The notes beneath the pieces were generated by a model. That model was not told where the DNA came from, did no database searches, and saw only the letters and a list, made by a program, of their open reading frames with translations. A program made the position numbers and the translations under genes. A DNA stretch of 64,000 nucleotides, from the NCBI RefSeq assembly GCF_001723175.1, contig NC_064657.1, positions 1,302,001-1,366,000 on the forward strand. The letters run 5' to 3'. This stretch comes from Penicillium oxalicum. Lineage: Eukaryota > Ascomycota > Eurotiomycetes > Eurotiales > Aspergillaceae. Below, one piece after another: positions 47,873 to 59,214 of the stretch. The stretch's first letter is position 1. The number at the start of each line of letters is the position of its first letter.

Positions 47873-50800
47873 AAACTCCACAGATCGAAACGGTTCTCTC
47901 GGTTGTCGTTGGTCTCTTTGGTTAGGAAGCTTGCCTTGATCGAGATTAGAGTCAAAGTTACAACGATGGTAGTGGTCAGGCACCCTCCGCTAATGATTGG
48001 TCGAAATTAAATTACCCCTGAGAACCCATCTTTCGGCGTGGATTCGGGGTTCTGGATTGGCCCGCGCGGATCGATCAGGCGCGAAGGGGAAAATGAGCTG
48101 CGCCAAAGACGGACAGAATCCATGAGATTACGGGACAAATAGTCAGCATTGGGCGTGTGGACTAGATTTTCGTTCCGCCCGGTTCCAGAACTTGAACTGA
48201 ATCATTTAAAATTACCTCCGTCTCCACGAATCCACCCCACTCTCTCTGCCCTCGCCCTCCGTCGTGACCGCCATCATCAACCCTGACCGACCATGGTACC
48301 GCACAACCTAATCCTCAACCGTGACTCTCTAGCGTGAAGAACTACTGCAACTGTCTGGAAGTTTGGTTCGTTTTGAGTTTTAGAAAGGAGGTAGCACGAA
48401 GGTTTGGATCAAAGTAGGCTGTTTTCCAGTGATGCTATAGCAGTGATCGGGAAAGGACTCCCCATCAGCAGAGCCGGGCGACTGAGATACTTCCTGTGTT
48501 GATGTGCCCGTGTGTGGCCCTTGGGTCACACCGACTTGAACCACAGAATGGCTGGCCGATGATTGATCGCCGAGTCAATGCGACGGTAGATCCCCATGAA
48601 GGAGGGTCGAGGAATCTCCAGTAGATCAGACGTCGATTCTGCGGGAGCATCTCGCCCATTCATCTGGACAACGGACTCCTGTCTGTAGACCGATTCACAG
48701 TCATTGCACGTGGTGATAGAGAGTATGTCTGTTGGGCACTGCGGCAAAAGGTAGCCATTCCCCACCGAGATCACTTGATTCCGCGGGACCTGAAGGTTTC
48801 CCATCTTCTATACATTTCTGACCCCTTCTCGTCGACTGGGCCCTCTCTTGTCCATGTGCCGATTTCCCCGATTCCACAAACTTGGTCTTTAATGCTGCCC
48901 GCTTGGTTCCCCGGGCTGAGTCTGGCACAAAGAAAAGGGGGGGAGGAGGAGGAGGTTGGTCCAAGCTGCAATGGTACATCCCATGTCTCACTGGAGCCAA
49001 GCCTGCGCGCACACCAGTCACGAAGACAAACAACGGGTACAGTCAGGTACATACGAGACGACAAGCAGAGCAGTGGACTGTCCGAGTGCTGTTGTACAGG
49101 GAGACCGCCCCTTGCCTTGTTCGACGAGAATCAGTTGTGATGCAGGGTAGGCAGGGGCCTCTCAAGACACAGTCACACTGTCATTGCAGGCATTGTCGAA
49201 CCAGGATGGGTGATGTTGGAAGCACCGCGCAAAAGATTCAACGCTGCCCCTGAAATGAAGTACCCTCAGTCGTGTACTCAGCATGATGGTAATCATTGTA
49301 CGGTATGTCACAGCTTTCGCCCCCCCGACCTTGGCCTGGGTTTAGTTCACTCGTCCTGGTGGATCCACAAATCACACAAAAAAAACCCAGGCTGATGGGG
49401 CCCGCCATGTGGAGAGACCGCATGTCCAGAGAGGGCCAAAAGGCAGCTCAAGTAAGATATCGGTCGTGATTGGTTCAAGTGGACCTCTAATTTCCGTCAT
49501 GTCGATCTCCATTCGTACGTCGGTTGGTCCGGCGGACTCGGCTAATACCATTCTCATACCCGATTTGAAGCAACTTCTCCTCGAGATGGTGTATGGCGGT
49601 GTATGGTATTGTACTGCACCATGTTCCCTCTTGAGAAATCCACGGGGTCCCGAGTCCTCAACATTGAGCTTCTGTGGATAGGGCCGTTCTGCGTGCATGC
49701 TTGAGATGGTGTTTGACCGCCTGACGCGTTACCTTGTTCCTCCTGTCTCCCATGAGTACCCGAATCAACCAGGAACGGCAGCTGGATAAGACCTCCTTGA
49801 TTGCAACTTCGATGCCGGTGCTCGAGCGTACATGTGAAATATGTATGTAGCTGTCGGCAGGATCCTACAGTATATTCTTTCCCTGTATCGTTGTTGATCG
49901 GGGAGTCTTGATCTTTAGATTCATATCACATTCGGAGAGAATCTTGATCCGCCCGTCTGTGTGTAAATTGCGTCAACCCAGTCCCGGAGGGTGGCCGGCA
50001 AATCCAAACCAAACACATCGAGACCAAGGCACCAGTCCAGCCCGCTCAGACCCAAGACGGTTGTGGTTGGAACACTCGGTCGATAATTGTTGAATCTCTC
50101 GTGCGCGCACGAGGTCTCGATGTGCGACTATTGAATGTTGAGACAATCACCTCAAACTTTATCCCGGAGAGCTTGGAGTCTATTGTACACTGCTGGCGAT
50201 CATCTTCAAGTGGACACGGTGGTACCTGTGCTTGTAAAGTAGAACAAATTATACAGACTAGACCACTACGACTGATTGGCATTTTTGATCAAAACAATAA
50301 TAATAATCCCCTGAGTGTCAAACTCTTCAGAATTCTTTTCCCCCAATTATCCCATTCAGTGCGCAGGATTCAAAAAGTTCTGAGAGTGCAGAGCACTCGA
50401 GTCCGACCGACTCTCTTATAACTAAGATCCTTTCTTAGACTCTCTTCTCTGCGCGCGTCGTCAGCCCTTAAAATAGCTCTGCGGATGGGGCTGAACAGGG
50501 GAGTTTTGCTGATTCAAGGCCGTTGGTGGCGTACTCTGAAACTGCCACAGCGAGAGTGACAGGTGAGAGGCTGAGGATGCGATGATTCGATAGAAGGTCT
50601 CTGCGCTCAACAGCGACCGGACAGTGCTGTGCTGCGAGAATGTGAAGAGTATCCAGGCAACTAAGCAATAAACAGGAGCTCATGTTATCAGAAATTCTTT
50701 AAAGTATTTCGAATGGAGAGTCAGGGCTTGCGTGTTGTTCAGGCCGACGGTTCATGTACGGTGACCCCCTACACCAAAAGGGCCAAAAATGGCGCTGGAC

Positions 50801-51719
50801 TTGTCTCCGACCTACACCAGCAAACACACGTTTGTCTCCTGAGTTGGCACGGAGAGCGGCAACTTCCAACTCGGGCGAGTATCCTATCGCGTTCCCGGCT
50901 TCTGTCTGTAGCCTACGTGATCTATGGCGCAACTTGGACCGGCAACACGCAGGCATCCACATGGACATGCGATGAGTAGAGGAGCGGATAAACAAGCAAA
51001 TCAAACCCAGACTCGACTTGGCTTGATTGGGAGTGGGATCAAATGGACGTTGTGGAGGATCCCCGCATGCGATTGAAAAGTCCAAACCCGATTCTACCCA
51101 ACGACATTTCTAAATCTCAGTTCTCTAATGTTGGCCTGCCAACAACCACAACATTGCTCTGGAGAAAATTGGTCCTCATGTGTAGTGCTCCCCTTATTCC
51201 CAACTGGCACTGAAAGTATCAGGTCTCATCTCACCCGTCTGGTCAGAGGTGGAAATCCCACGGTCGACGTAAGCATGTCAACATGAAGCAATTGTTTTTT
51301 CCCCCCCAAGGTGAAAGATACGGCCAGATTTCTCCAAATGCAGAGATATATCACGGTCGCTTATGATAATCGCAGTGATGGTTCCCAATAAAAGCGGGGA
51401 TGGAGGAACAACGCGCTTCAAAAATATGTTACTCCATCGTTCATGTTGTACAGCATCAGGCTGCAAGGATGGGAACGAGCCCCATCCCACCAGTCTCTGT
51501 GTAACCTGATCCCAAGACCTATTCTTGATTGCATCGATTATAGATGTGCAGTTTCGGACGTCAACTTCTTCCGCAGGCAATCAAGAGAAACGGAATAGAC
51601 GTAGGTTCGGTATTTGCCGTAGATGACCTTTTCAGGATCAGCTTTGCCATAAACAATAATTTGAGCCTCTATACTCGGAGCCCCATGGCTCAATCGTACC
51701 ACCCAAGGCTAACGTAGAG

Positions 51720-51779
51720 TTGGTATTTAGGTACCAAACTATAGTTCACGGCTACACGCCGTGAACCTTACTATACCAA
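51720..51779. repeat. Imperfect long hairpin
   Basis: A perfect 9-nt inverted pair (GTTCACGGC at 51744-51752, GCCGTGAAC at 51758-51766) has a 5-nt loop. Outer TTGGTA/TACCAA arms (51720-51725, 51774-51779) and TATA-containing segments between them extend it to about 60 nt. It could be a fragment of a small inverted-repeat element. Confidence 0.45.
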
Positions 51780-52390
51780 GTTCCGAGAACCCACGATTCC
51801 ACAAGCGGCCCCCGAATCATACCACACAGACGCCACAGATTCCCAATTCTTTGATCCTCACTCGGCCACCCGGTACTTTTTCGTTTCTGGGGCGCATGGC
51901 TTTCTACTTTCAGGTGTCTGTGCCTGGATCATCATCTTGATTTACACTGGACATTGATGTTCCGAAGTGGCGCGACTGGAAGAAGACCATACACCACATG
52001 GCCATGGTCATACTCTGTCTATTCAGTAGACAACAAAGGGTTGACACCCCCGGATTTTGACGAGCCTCAAGGTGAACATGCCTACCTTATCTTATTTGAG
52101 TAAGACTGTCATATGACCGCAGCAAGTTGTAAATTAGAACCAAGTCAGTTTGTATAGGTAGCACTATAATATCTGGCGATGCTAGAGAACCTGCGCACAG
52201 CACAGATACATTTTCCGACCGGCAAATTTGCAAGCCAGAGATGAAAACACACACATTTACAAAGTGCACACCTCCTATGAAGCTCTCATCATTCTCAGGA
52301 ACGTTCGCTGAGTCAGAGTCTAGAGAGAAGAAACTAAGGTTCATTCCAAGTGGATGGAACGAACTGCTTCTTGGGATGCTTTTTCCAACT

Positions 52391-52445
52391 CCCGCCACGG
52401 CGGGCACCCCCGACCCGGTCCGGCCGGGGTCACGGTTCGGCCGAA
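52391..52445. repeat. Cluster of GC-rich short palindromes
   Basis: Within 55 nt lie CCCGC/GCGGG arms (52391-52404), GACCC/GGGTC arms (52412-52431) and the perfect palindrome TTCGGCCGAA (52436-52445), in otherwise AT-balanced sequence. Function unknown. Confidence 0.35.
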
Positions 52446-53027
52446 GCAAGACCGACGTCACGAGGATACTCGGCCATCGTCTTCAGTCGGTGGACTGAAT
52501 GGTCAACCAACCTACAAAGTATAGTGTGTGGTGAAGGTAGAGTACATGGTGCCCAATGTGGATGGTCGGACCCTTTGCAGAGGTGGTGTCATGGCATGCG
52601 ACGTATACTCCGACGCCATCTCCGTAGATAGTCCTGTCAAGTCAGGCCTTGTCGGTCGATATCTGGCCATACACTTCATCTTCCCGACTCCGGATCTCAT
52701 GGTCATATCGCTTCTTGCCTATGGAACCATGCGACCTCTGCGGATTGAAGATATCCGAATTTTCACGACACAAGGCTTCCAAGCACCCGTAATCAAATGT
52801 ATAAAGGGCGTGTAGAAGAACTGCGTATCGTGGTTTAGATCTATCACTCTGATTTTGAATATACAACAATCAAGTCGTGGCAAGACTTCATCTACACCTT
52901 CTGGAAAACACATACAACAGGCACCAGCTCGGCGTCCACGATCTCGAATCCATCTCATCCAACAAATCACTTTTTACAATACTCCCAACTACCACACCTT
53001 TCGTGATTTCCAAACCTCTTCCTCAAA

Positions 53028-53533
53028 ATGAGCTCATCATCAAACAAATCCACCTCCAAATCAGCCGGAGCCGCCCGTCTGCAAAACGACTATGGTGCAG
53101 ATTACTGGGTGCGCAACAAGGAGACTCATCGTGTAAGTAAGCACTCTCATCATTATACCTATACCATGATCAAATCATGATCCTCCCTTCTCTTCTCTTC
53201 CTGTCTTTTTTATTTTCAATTGGGGAAAAAAAAACAAAAACAAAAAAACAAAAAAACTAATCTCCAACCCCTCTCTTCCTCCGCGTCCGCCACAATCAGC
53301 ACGCTACCGCCGGACGAGGACTCTTTGCAGGCCTCCAAGATGTCAAATCGTACAATGTCGAACAAGGCTGGGCGCGTCGCAAATCGGGAGATTCTCAGAC
53401 GGGACTTTTGGGATCGATTTGGAATCGGTGAGTAACGTTGGAGGAATCCCCTCTTTCTTTCCCTCCATCTCAATGATATGACATTCACAATACAAGAGGC
53501 ACCAGCTCGGAAAAGCAAAAAAAAAGTGTCTAG
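53028..53533 (+). CDS. Small unknown protein, two or three exons
   Basis: Exon 1 (53028-53132) encodes 35 residues beginning with a Ser-rich stretch and ending in QNDYGADYWVRNKETHR. The intron 53133-53299 is 167 nt with an A-rich tract and ends in CAATCAG. Exon 2 starts at 53300 (HATAGRGLFAGLQDVKSYNVEQGW...). If exon 2 runs on, it stops at 53431 (78 residues). A perfect GTGAGT donor at 53428 and an acceptor at 53496 instead give a third exon 53497-53533 and 89 residues ending in Lys-rich TSSEKQKKSV. The three-exon form is favoured because the stop in the short form lies inside the donor. No signal peptide, membrane helix or known domain; the charged, Gly-containing composition suggests a small soluble protein. 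Function unknown. Confidence 0.55.
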
Positions 53534-54868
53534 TTGAAAAGTATCACAGGCTAACAAAACACATATACACATATAGATTCATCGGCGCAAACTATCATCC
53601 TCCTTCATCTTCTGCTTAAAACCCTTGGATAGGAGTGAGATTGCCCGAGAATAACCTCCATAAACCAATCTACCTTCGTCGGGACATTGGAAATCAAGAA
53701 GAGGTGTGAACAGCTGGAAGGGGTAGGGGGGAGGGGGGGGCAGTTTGTCTTTCTACTGGTTCCGTGTGCGGTTGTGACCGATGGTATATTGGAGATTGAT
53801 GGAAGGAGTGAGATTGACCAACTGAATCATCTTGCTTGATAACCCGCTACATCCAATGCCTGTGTATGATCGATCGACCCGTGATGGACCCGCATGTCGG
53901 GCTGTTGGAGAGGATGGATTCATGGATGAAGGGAGGACGGTGCAAACTTTCAATGTATGCATGGAAACCACCCTGACTACGACAGCGACAGCGACAGCGA
54001 TGGAGTTTGGGTGTTATTGATGCTGTGTTCTTCTTTTATTCTTTTCTTCTCTTTTCGACTTCTTGCTGCTATGCTTCCATATTCTATTATTTCAACATTT
54101 GATTTGTGAATTGCAACTTGAGCATATCAGATTCCTACCTTGCCTATCTTCAAATGATTGGTATCAAGTGAGTGTGGACGTCCCGGGCCACTCTCGGGTT
54201 GACCGATCGGACAAAATTTGACTTTAGCCTAGACATGTATGTTGATCAGGGTGGATTGAAGGGCCTGGAATCCAACTGGAGACTGCAATAGGTGCAAGAT
54301 CCATGCACATTGCCAGGGCCTGGACCGGAAATACAAGGTTGATAGGTGTTTCTCACCTTGAAATGAGCATTGTGTAATTGATCAAGCGCAATTTTGATAT
54401 AATTCAACGTCAAACTCTGGGTGATTTCCTTTCTCTGGCCCATGAACTACACTTGGCTTGCGTGAGGGACTAGATGCCTTCTTGGAGTTTGCAATTGGTG
54501 AGAGATTCCAGTAAACGTTGCATACTAAATTGTCATGTGAGAAAAGGCGGAATCGACGGAGACGAGGACATGAAATTTGATCATTTTGTCTATAATCCCT
54601 CAATTCAAAACCCAAAGGTATGGTCGGTACATGTACAACTCCCAAACACCGCACACGGGGACTAGAGGGAGGGAAGGGAAAAAAAAAAAAGAAAACCAAA
54701 GAAAAATTAAAAAAAAAACGAAACCCGCCAAATCAAATACTCCAAAAGACCCTTTCAAGGTCTAGACCAAGAATCCGCAGCCATCACAGATTCCATCTGC
54801 ATGCAATTGTCCCCGATAGCCACGTTGGGCATCACGAGAAATTGAAAGAAGGAATCAGAAGTATTTTT
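53534..54868. other. Convergent intergenic region
   Basis: No gene supported. A GCGACA triple repeat lies near 53982-54000, a G-rich stretch at 53720-53740, and A-rich runs at 54679-54720. Confidence 0.45.
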
Positions 54869-56720
54869 TTACTCCCAAGAAGTAATCTTCATCGTCCCCT
54901 TCTCCTGCAGGTTCTGATGCATCTTAAAGGCCTGGAACAACAGATGCGGTTCATGGCCCATACCCTTCCTCAAGCACTCAAACTCGGCTCGGTCCAGATA
55001 ATCCGTCAAAATGGGCTGGTAGTCGGGGTGCGCGCACTGTTTGATGATGACGCGCGCACGCTCCCGCGGCGACAAGCCTCGCACATCCGCCAGACCCTGC
55101 TCCGTCACCACCACGTCCAGGTCGTGCTCGGTCTGGTCAATGTGAGTCGCGAAGGGGACAATGCAGCTGACACCGGTGGGGTCGATCTTGCTGGGCCGAG
55201 TGGACGGGGTGTGCATGATGCTGTACTTGGAGTTGCGCAAGAAATCGGCGGATCCGCCGAGGCCGTTCAACATCCGGGAGCCCATGACACAGGTGCTGTT
55301 GGCGTGGGCGTAGATGTCGACCTCCACGGGGGTGTTCATGCCGATGACACCCAGACGGCGGATGATCTCGGGCGAGTTGGAGACCTGCTGCGAGCGGAGG
55401 AGGAGCTTACCCGCGTAGTGTTCCCAGTTGTCGTAGAAGCGCTTGAACCCGTCGGGCGAGAAGCGGATCGAGGTTGCTGTGGCAAAGTCCAAGTTGCCGC
55501 TGTCGAAGAGATCCAGGAACGAGTCCTGCAGCACCTCGGTCCAGACCTTCAGGTTGGAAAAGTCGGCACCGCCCTTGCTGAGACCACCAATGACGGCGTT
55601 GGCAATGTTGCCAATGCCGGACTGGATGGGGAGCAGGTTCTTGGGCAGCCGGCCGTGTTGCACCTCGTGCTTGAGGAACTCGATCAGGTTGGCGGCAATA
55701 GCCTGGGATCCCTCGTCTTCGGGCGCATTGGGCTGGGTCTGATCGGGGTAGGTGGACTCGACCACGGCGACGACCTTCTCGGGATCGATAGGGATGTAAG
55801 GTGTGCCAATGCGGTCCTCGGGCGCCATGATCAGATATGGCTTGCGGCCCGGTGGAAGATCGGATCCCACGATATCGTGAAGACCCTCAAAGGAGGGGGT
55901 GGCCGTGTTGACCTCGATGATCACCTTGTCCGCCATCTGCACCAGCTCGGGGGAGGCACCGACCGAGGCACCGGGGATAATTCCACCATTCTCGGTGATT
56001 GCAGAGGCCTCGATGACCGCCACATCGATCTTGTTCTGTGGTTTATTGAGTGTGTAGTAGCCCTACAGATTGCGGAGGAAAAAAAAAAAGTCGAGTCTTA
56101 GCGCCGATCACCAGGTTCCGAACGTTCCCGCTTTGGTCCTGCGCTGCAGATCTGGCGTCCATCGTGCCGTCACCACTCACACGCACATCGTCCCATGGGG
56201 CTGGGTCTCACTTACATAAACCAAATCTGACGGGAACATGCTCAGATGCTTGTCAAAGAACTTGATCTGGCCATTGTTGATGCCCTTGGCGATTTCCTTG
56301 CCGACCTGATGGGGGCTGCGGCGTTCAATCATGTTCAGACGCGCCCATCGGCTCTCGGTCTCGGCTCCCGAGGAGGCGCCAACGAAGAGGGTATATTTCA
56401 ATTGACCTTGCAAATTGTTCTTCTCGACGTGGTCGGCGAGGGCAGTGGGGACCATCCTGATGGGCGAGATTCGTGATTAGTTCCACAATTCCGGGGGTGG
56501 ATGTGATATCATCTACTTGGAACCACCGATGCGGTCCCAACTCTTCGTCTGCAATGCCATGGGCATGGGAGACCTACTTGGGATAACCCACACCCGTGAA
56601 ACCGGACCAGCCGATGTACGAGCCATTGGGAAAGAGATCAATCAAGTCCTCTGCTTTGGCCAATTTGTTGAGGTATGAAGGCCGGCGGATGCGGCTCTTG
56701 AGCAGAGCGGAAGCAGCCAT
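54869..56720 (-). CDS. ach1: Acetyl-CoA hydrolase / succinate CoA-transferase (Ach1/CoaT)
   Basis: Three exons (56720-56578, 56456-56216, 56062-54869) give 525 residues, the usual length of the family. Exon 1 has [13 protein letters not shown], the first conserved segment. Exon 2 carries [14 protein letters not shown] and the [11 protein letters not shown] region. Exon 3 carries the Gly-rich [54 protein letters not shown] and the C-terminal [20 protein letters not shown]. Such enzymes move CoA between acetate or propionate and succinate, typically in mitochondria, and help growth on acetate or removal of propionyl-CoA (CoaT in Aspergillus nidulans). The N terminus [20 protein letters not shown] is basic and could serve mitochondrial import. 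Confidence 0.95.
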
Positions 56721-59214
56721 GATGCGTTTGCTGCGTGCGGAGGGCGTTCAACGTCAGGCGGAGAGAATGACAATCGCTTGTCAGGATGCGTTCGACCACG
56801 CCAGTGATGGAAATGAAATCACCTGCCCCAATTGAACTCACAGAGGCAAGAGAGAAGTGGTCAAAAACAGTGGAGTAGGCAGAGTAGAAAAAAATACAAA
56901 GGAGGGGGGAAGGGAGACAAGGTCTCAGGATGAGCTGGGGAAGTTGACAGAGTTAAATACCCTCCCACCAATTTCAACCCCACGAAGAATGATCCAAAGT
57001 TTTGGGATTCCAGTGGATCATGAATCAGGCTCCACCTGGAATTACGGTCGTGGACTGAATGATGAGCACCATCATGTAAAGCGAATTACCGGAAGATGAG
57101 GGGTGATCAGGTCAGCACTTGGAGAACACGAGGCACTCCAGAAGATGCTAATAGTATGCATCGGCAATTAATCCTCCAACGAAAGGCGAACGAATCGCCC
57201 AATGGAGCTCCCTAGCCCCTGGACTAACGATGAACCCTCCTTTGGAAATCCGCTCGTCGAGCGCTTTCTCACCGTCAAGTTTTGAGATCCTTCGACGGTT
57301 GTCCGGAAGCATCGCATGCGCTGACATGGTTCAGGAAGAGCCCGCTGATGATCATCTCGGATTCATGCAGCCCCTCGACCAGCTGTCCCAATGAGGCTTA
57401 GCGCTCCGCATTTCTTCCGGAGGTGACGCCATGACGGTATTGACTCGGCTCTCTCGGAGTTCTCTCGGGAGGCGATGTTATGGCGAGACCGCCACAGACG
57501 GTAATCATAATAATCACTGTACTACTGGTGAACTTTCCTTCCTCACGACCGACAAATCATCGTATAGCGTTACGTTTCATCGCTCGAACTGGCCTGACAG
57601 CCATACCAGGTCCATCATGCCTCCAGATGAACTGACTGCTGCAGGAACCCTTCCAGTCATGCTGTCCCCTCGCCCATCATCCACCCCATCTACTAGAAAA
57701 GGGAGGATTGCCCCCCAGAAACAAAAAGGGCATTCAGTACGAGTGCGACACCAGATGTAATCTCAAAGTTGACGAGACCATCCACCCCATGCATAATCGT
57801 TTCCTGTACCTGGTGGACCGTACCACTACCAGCCGAATTGCGTCCAGCACAGACAAAGAGCCTGCACGGCACAGCACACGGCACCTATGAAATGCTGTAG
57901 GCTAACAACAACATGGCGGAGTGATCCACAGCAGTCGGTTGCACTGACTGTATGATTGGAAGAGAAACTGCTCTGTCTGGGAACATCTGAGGAGATGGCG
58001 CTGTTGCCCGTGCCAAGGGTCAGAACACTGCAGGTTTCGGGGTACGACAATCGTACACTGCTACCATACTAGTTAGTACCTGAGGACACCGAGTCTGCCT
58101 AGGGTCTGCATCTGGCGACAGGTAGCTACCTGAGGCACGAGAGAAAAACTATATTACTCCCGAAGAACACCTCGAGTCTCGCGCCAAAGAGAGACCAGAG
58201 AGAGACCCAAGAATTCAAATCCATCACAAAATACACACCTCCGTGTTCATCGAGAGTCTCCAGGTTCAATTTCCTCAGAGTAGACGCCCCTGCCACTTGG
58301 ACCTGCATGAACCGTCCAATGCAGTGAGCGGAACCCCTTCTCCATGCTTTTCTAACTCTTACCCATGGAAGTCGAGAGGTCTGCCGATCCCACCCCCAGG
58401 GTTTCCAGCCGCCTGAACCGTCTCGGGCTGTTTCGGTTGTGGAGGCTCTCGGCCGCACGGAGCTTCAGCCTAATCGTTCGGGCAACGGGAGCATATCGGC
58501 TGCAGCCTGCGTGGTGGCCATCACATCACTCGAGGGGGCTCTGTGAGAAAGTAGTGATTTGAACAGGAGTCGGCTGTGGCTTCCACGACTGCGGTCAGTT
58601 TCGCCCTTTTCGCTCTTCTCCCTCGCGATTCCTTGGTAGGGGGAACGAGATGGGAGACGAGGTCGGGAGATAGGGTCTCGTTGATCCGCTGCAAGGCCAC
58701 CGTCATTCTTGAATGTACATAATTCGTTGGACGGAGAACAAGTCGGAGCGCAAGTGAGGTAAAGAGTACATATCAACTGCATGGGTAACGGGGCAACTCC
58801 GAGTCCCGACCAGAAGAGATACCTACTACGTACTGGACCGTGGTAGCTCCAGACAGAAATGGAAAGACAAACAAAAACGACCAGTGAGAAATGGAAAACA
58901 CAGCCCAGATCAGATATCGATTGGAAATAGCAATAGAGCCCGTCCGTGGGCGCAAAGATGGCCCTCTGGGGAATTAAATGGGAAAAAAAGCAGGGGAAAA
59001 AAAGAGCATAAATCAAGTCAGGATGAAAAACAAAAAGTACGCCTTTTCTCCTTCACATCAAAATTTCGATACCAAAATCAAAGCCCGCAGAGATGCAAGT
59101 TCGTCCCTTCTTCCCAAATCTCAAAACGCAGTTAGATATACTATTCTCATCACATTGCGGGAATCATCCCCGGTCCGGCACCACCATCGCTAAGCAAAAC
59201 CCCATTGTCCTTTT
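56721..59214. other. Intergenic region between CoA-transferase and Sin3 genes
   Basis: 2.5 kb, no gene supported. The stretch 56721-57100 is the CoA-transferase promoter side. The remainder up to 59214 is downstream of Sin3. Open frames at 57431-57760 and 58465-59016 have no recognisable protein character. Confidence 0.5.

Larger units (their letters stand above)
47129..53027. other. Long gene-poor intergenic region
   Basis: 5.9 kb with no supported gene on either strand. It starts with the GH17 promoter. It contains GGTGGCCGGTGGCCGG short tandem units near 47470, a 19-nt G run at 47854-47872, and hairpin-forming sequences at 51720-51779 and 52391-52445. Short open frames (48701-49033, 50699-51085 minus; 52528-52815 plus) carry no recognisable domain. 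Confidence 0.45.

Noticed and set aside
48295..48345. Possible ATG|GTACCG first exon after a leader-like sequence
   Set aside because: Joining to the next acceptor gives only 17 codons before a stop.
54620..56101. 493-codon open frame opposite the CoA-transferase gene
   Set aside because: Antisense shadow; the minus strand carries all conserved enzyme motifs and correct introns.
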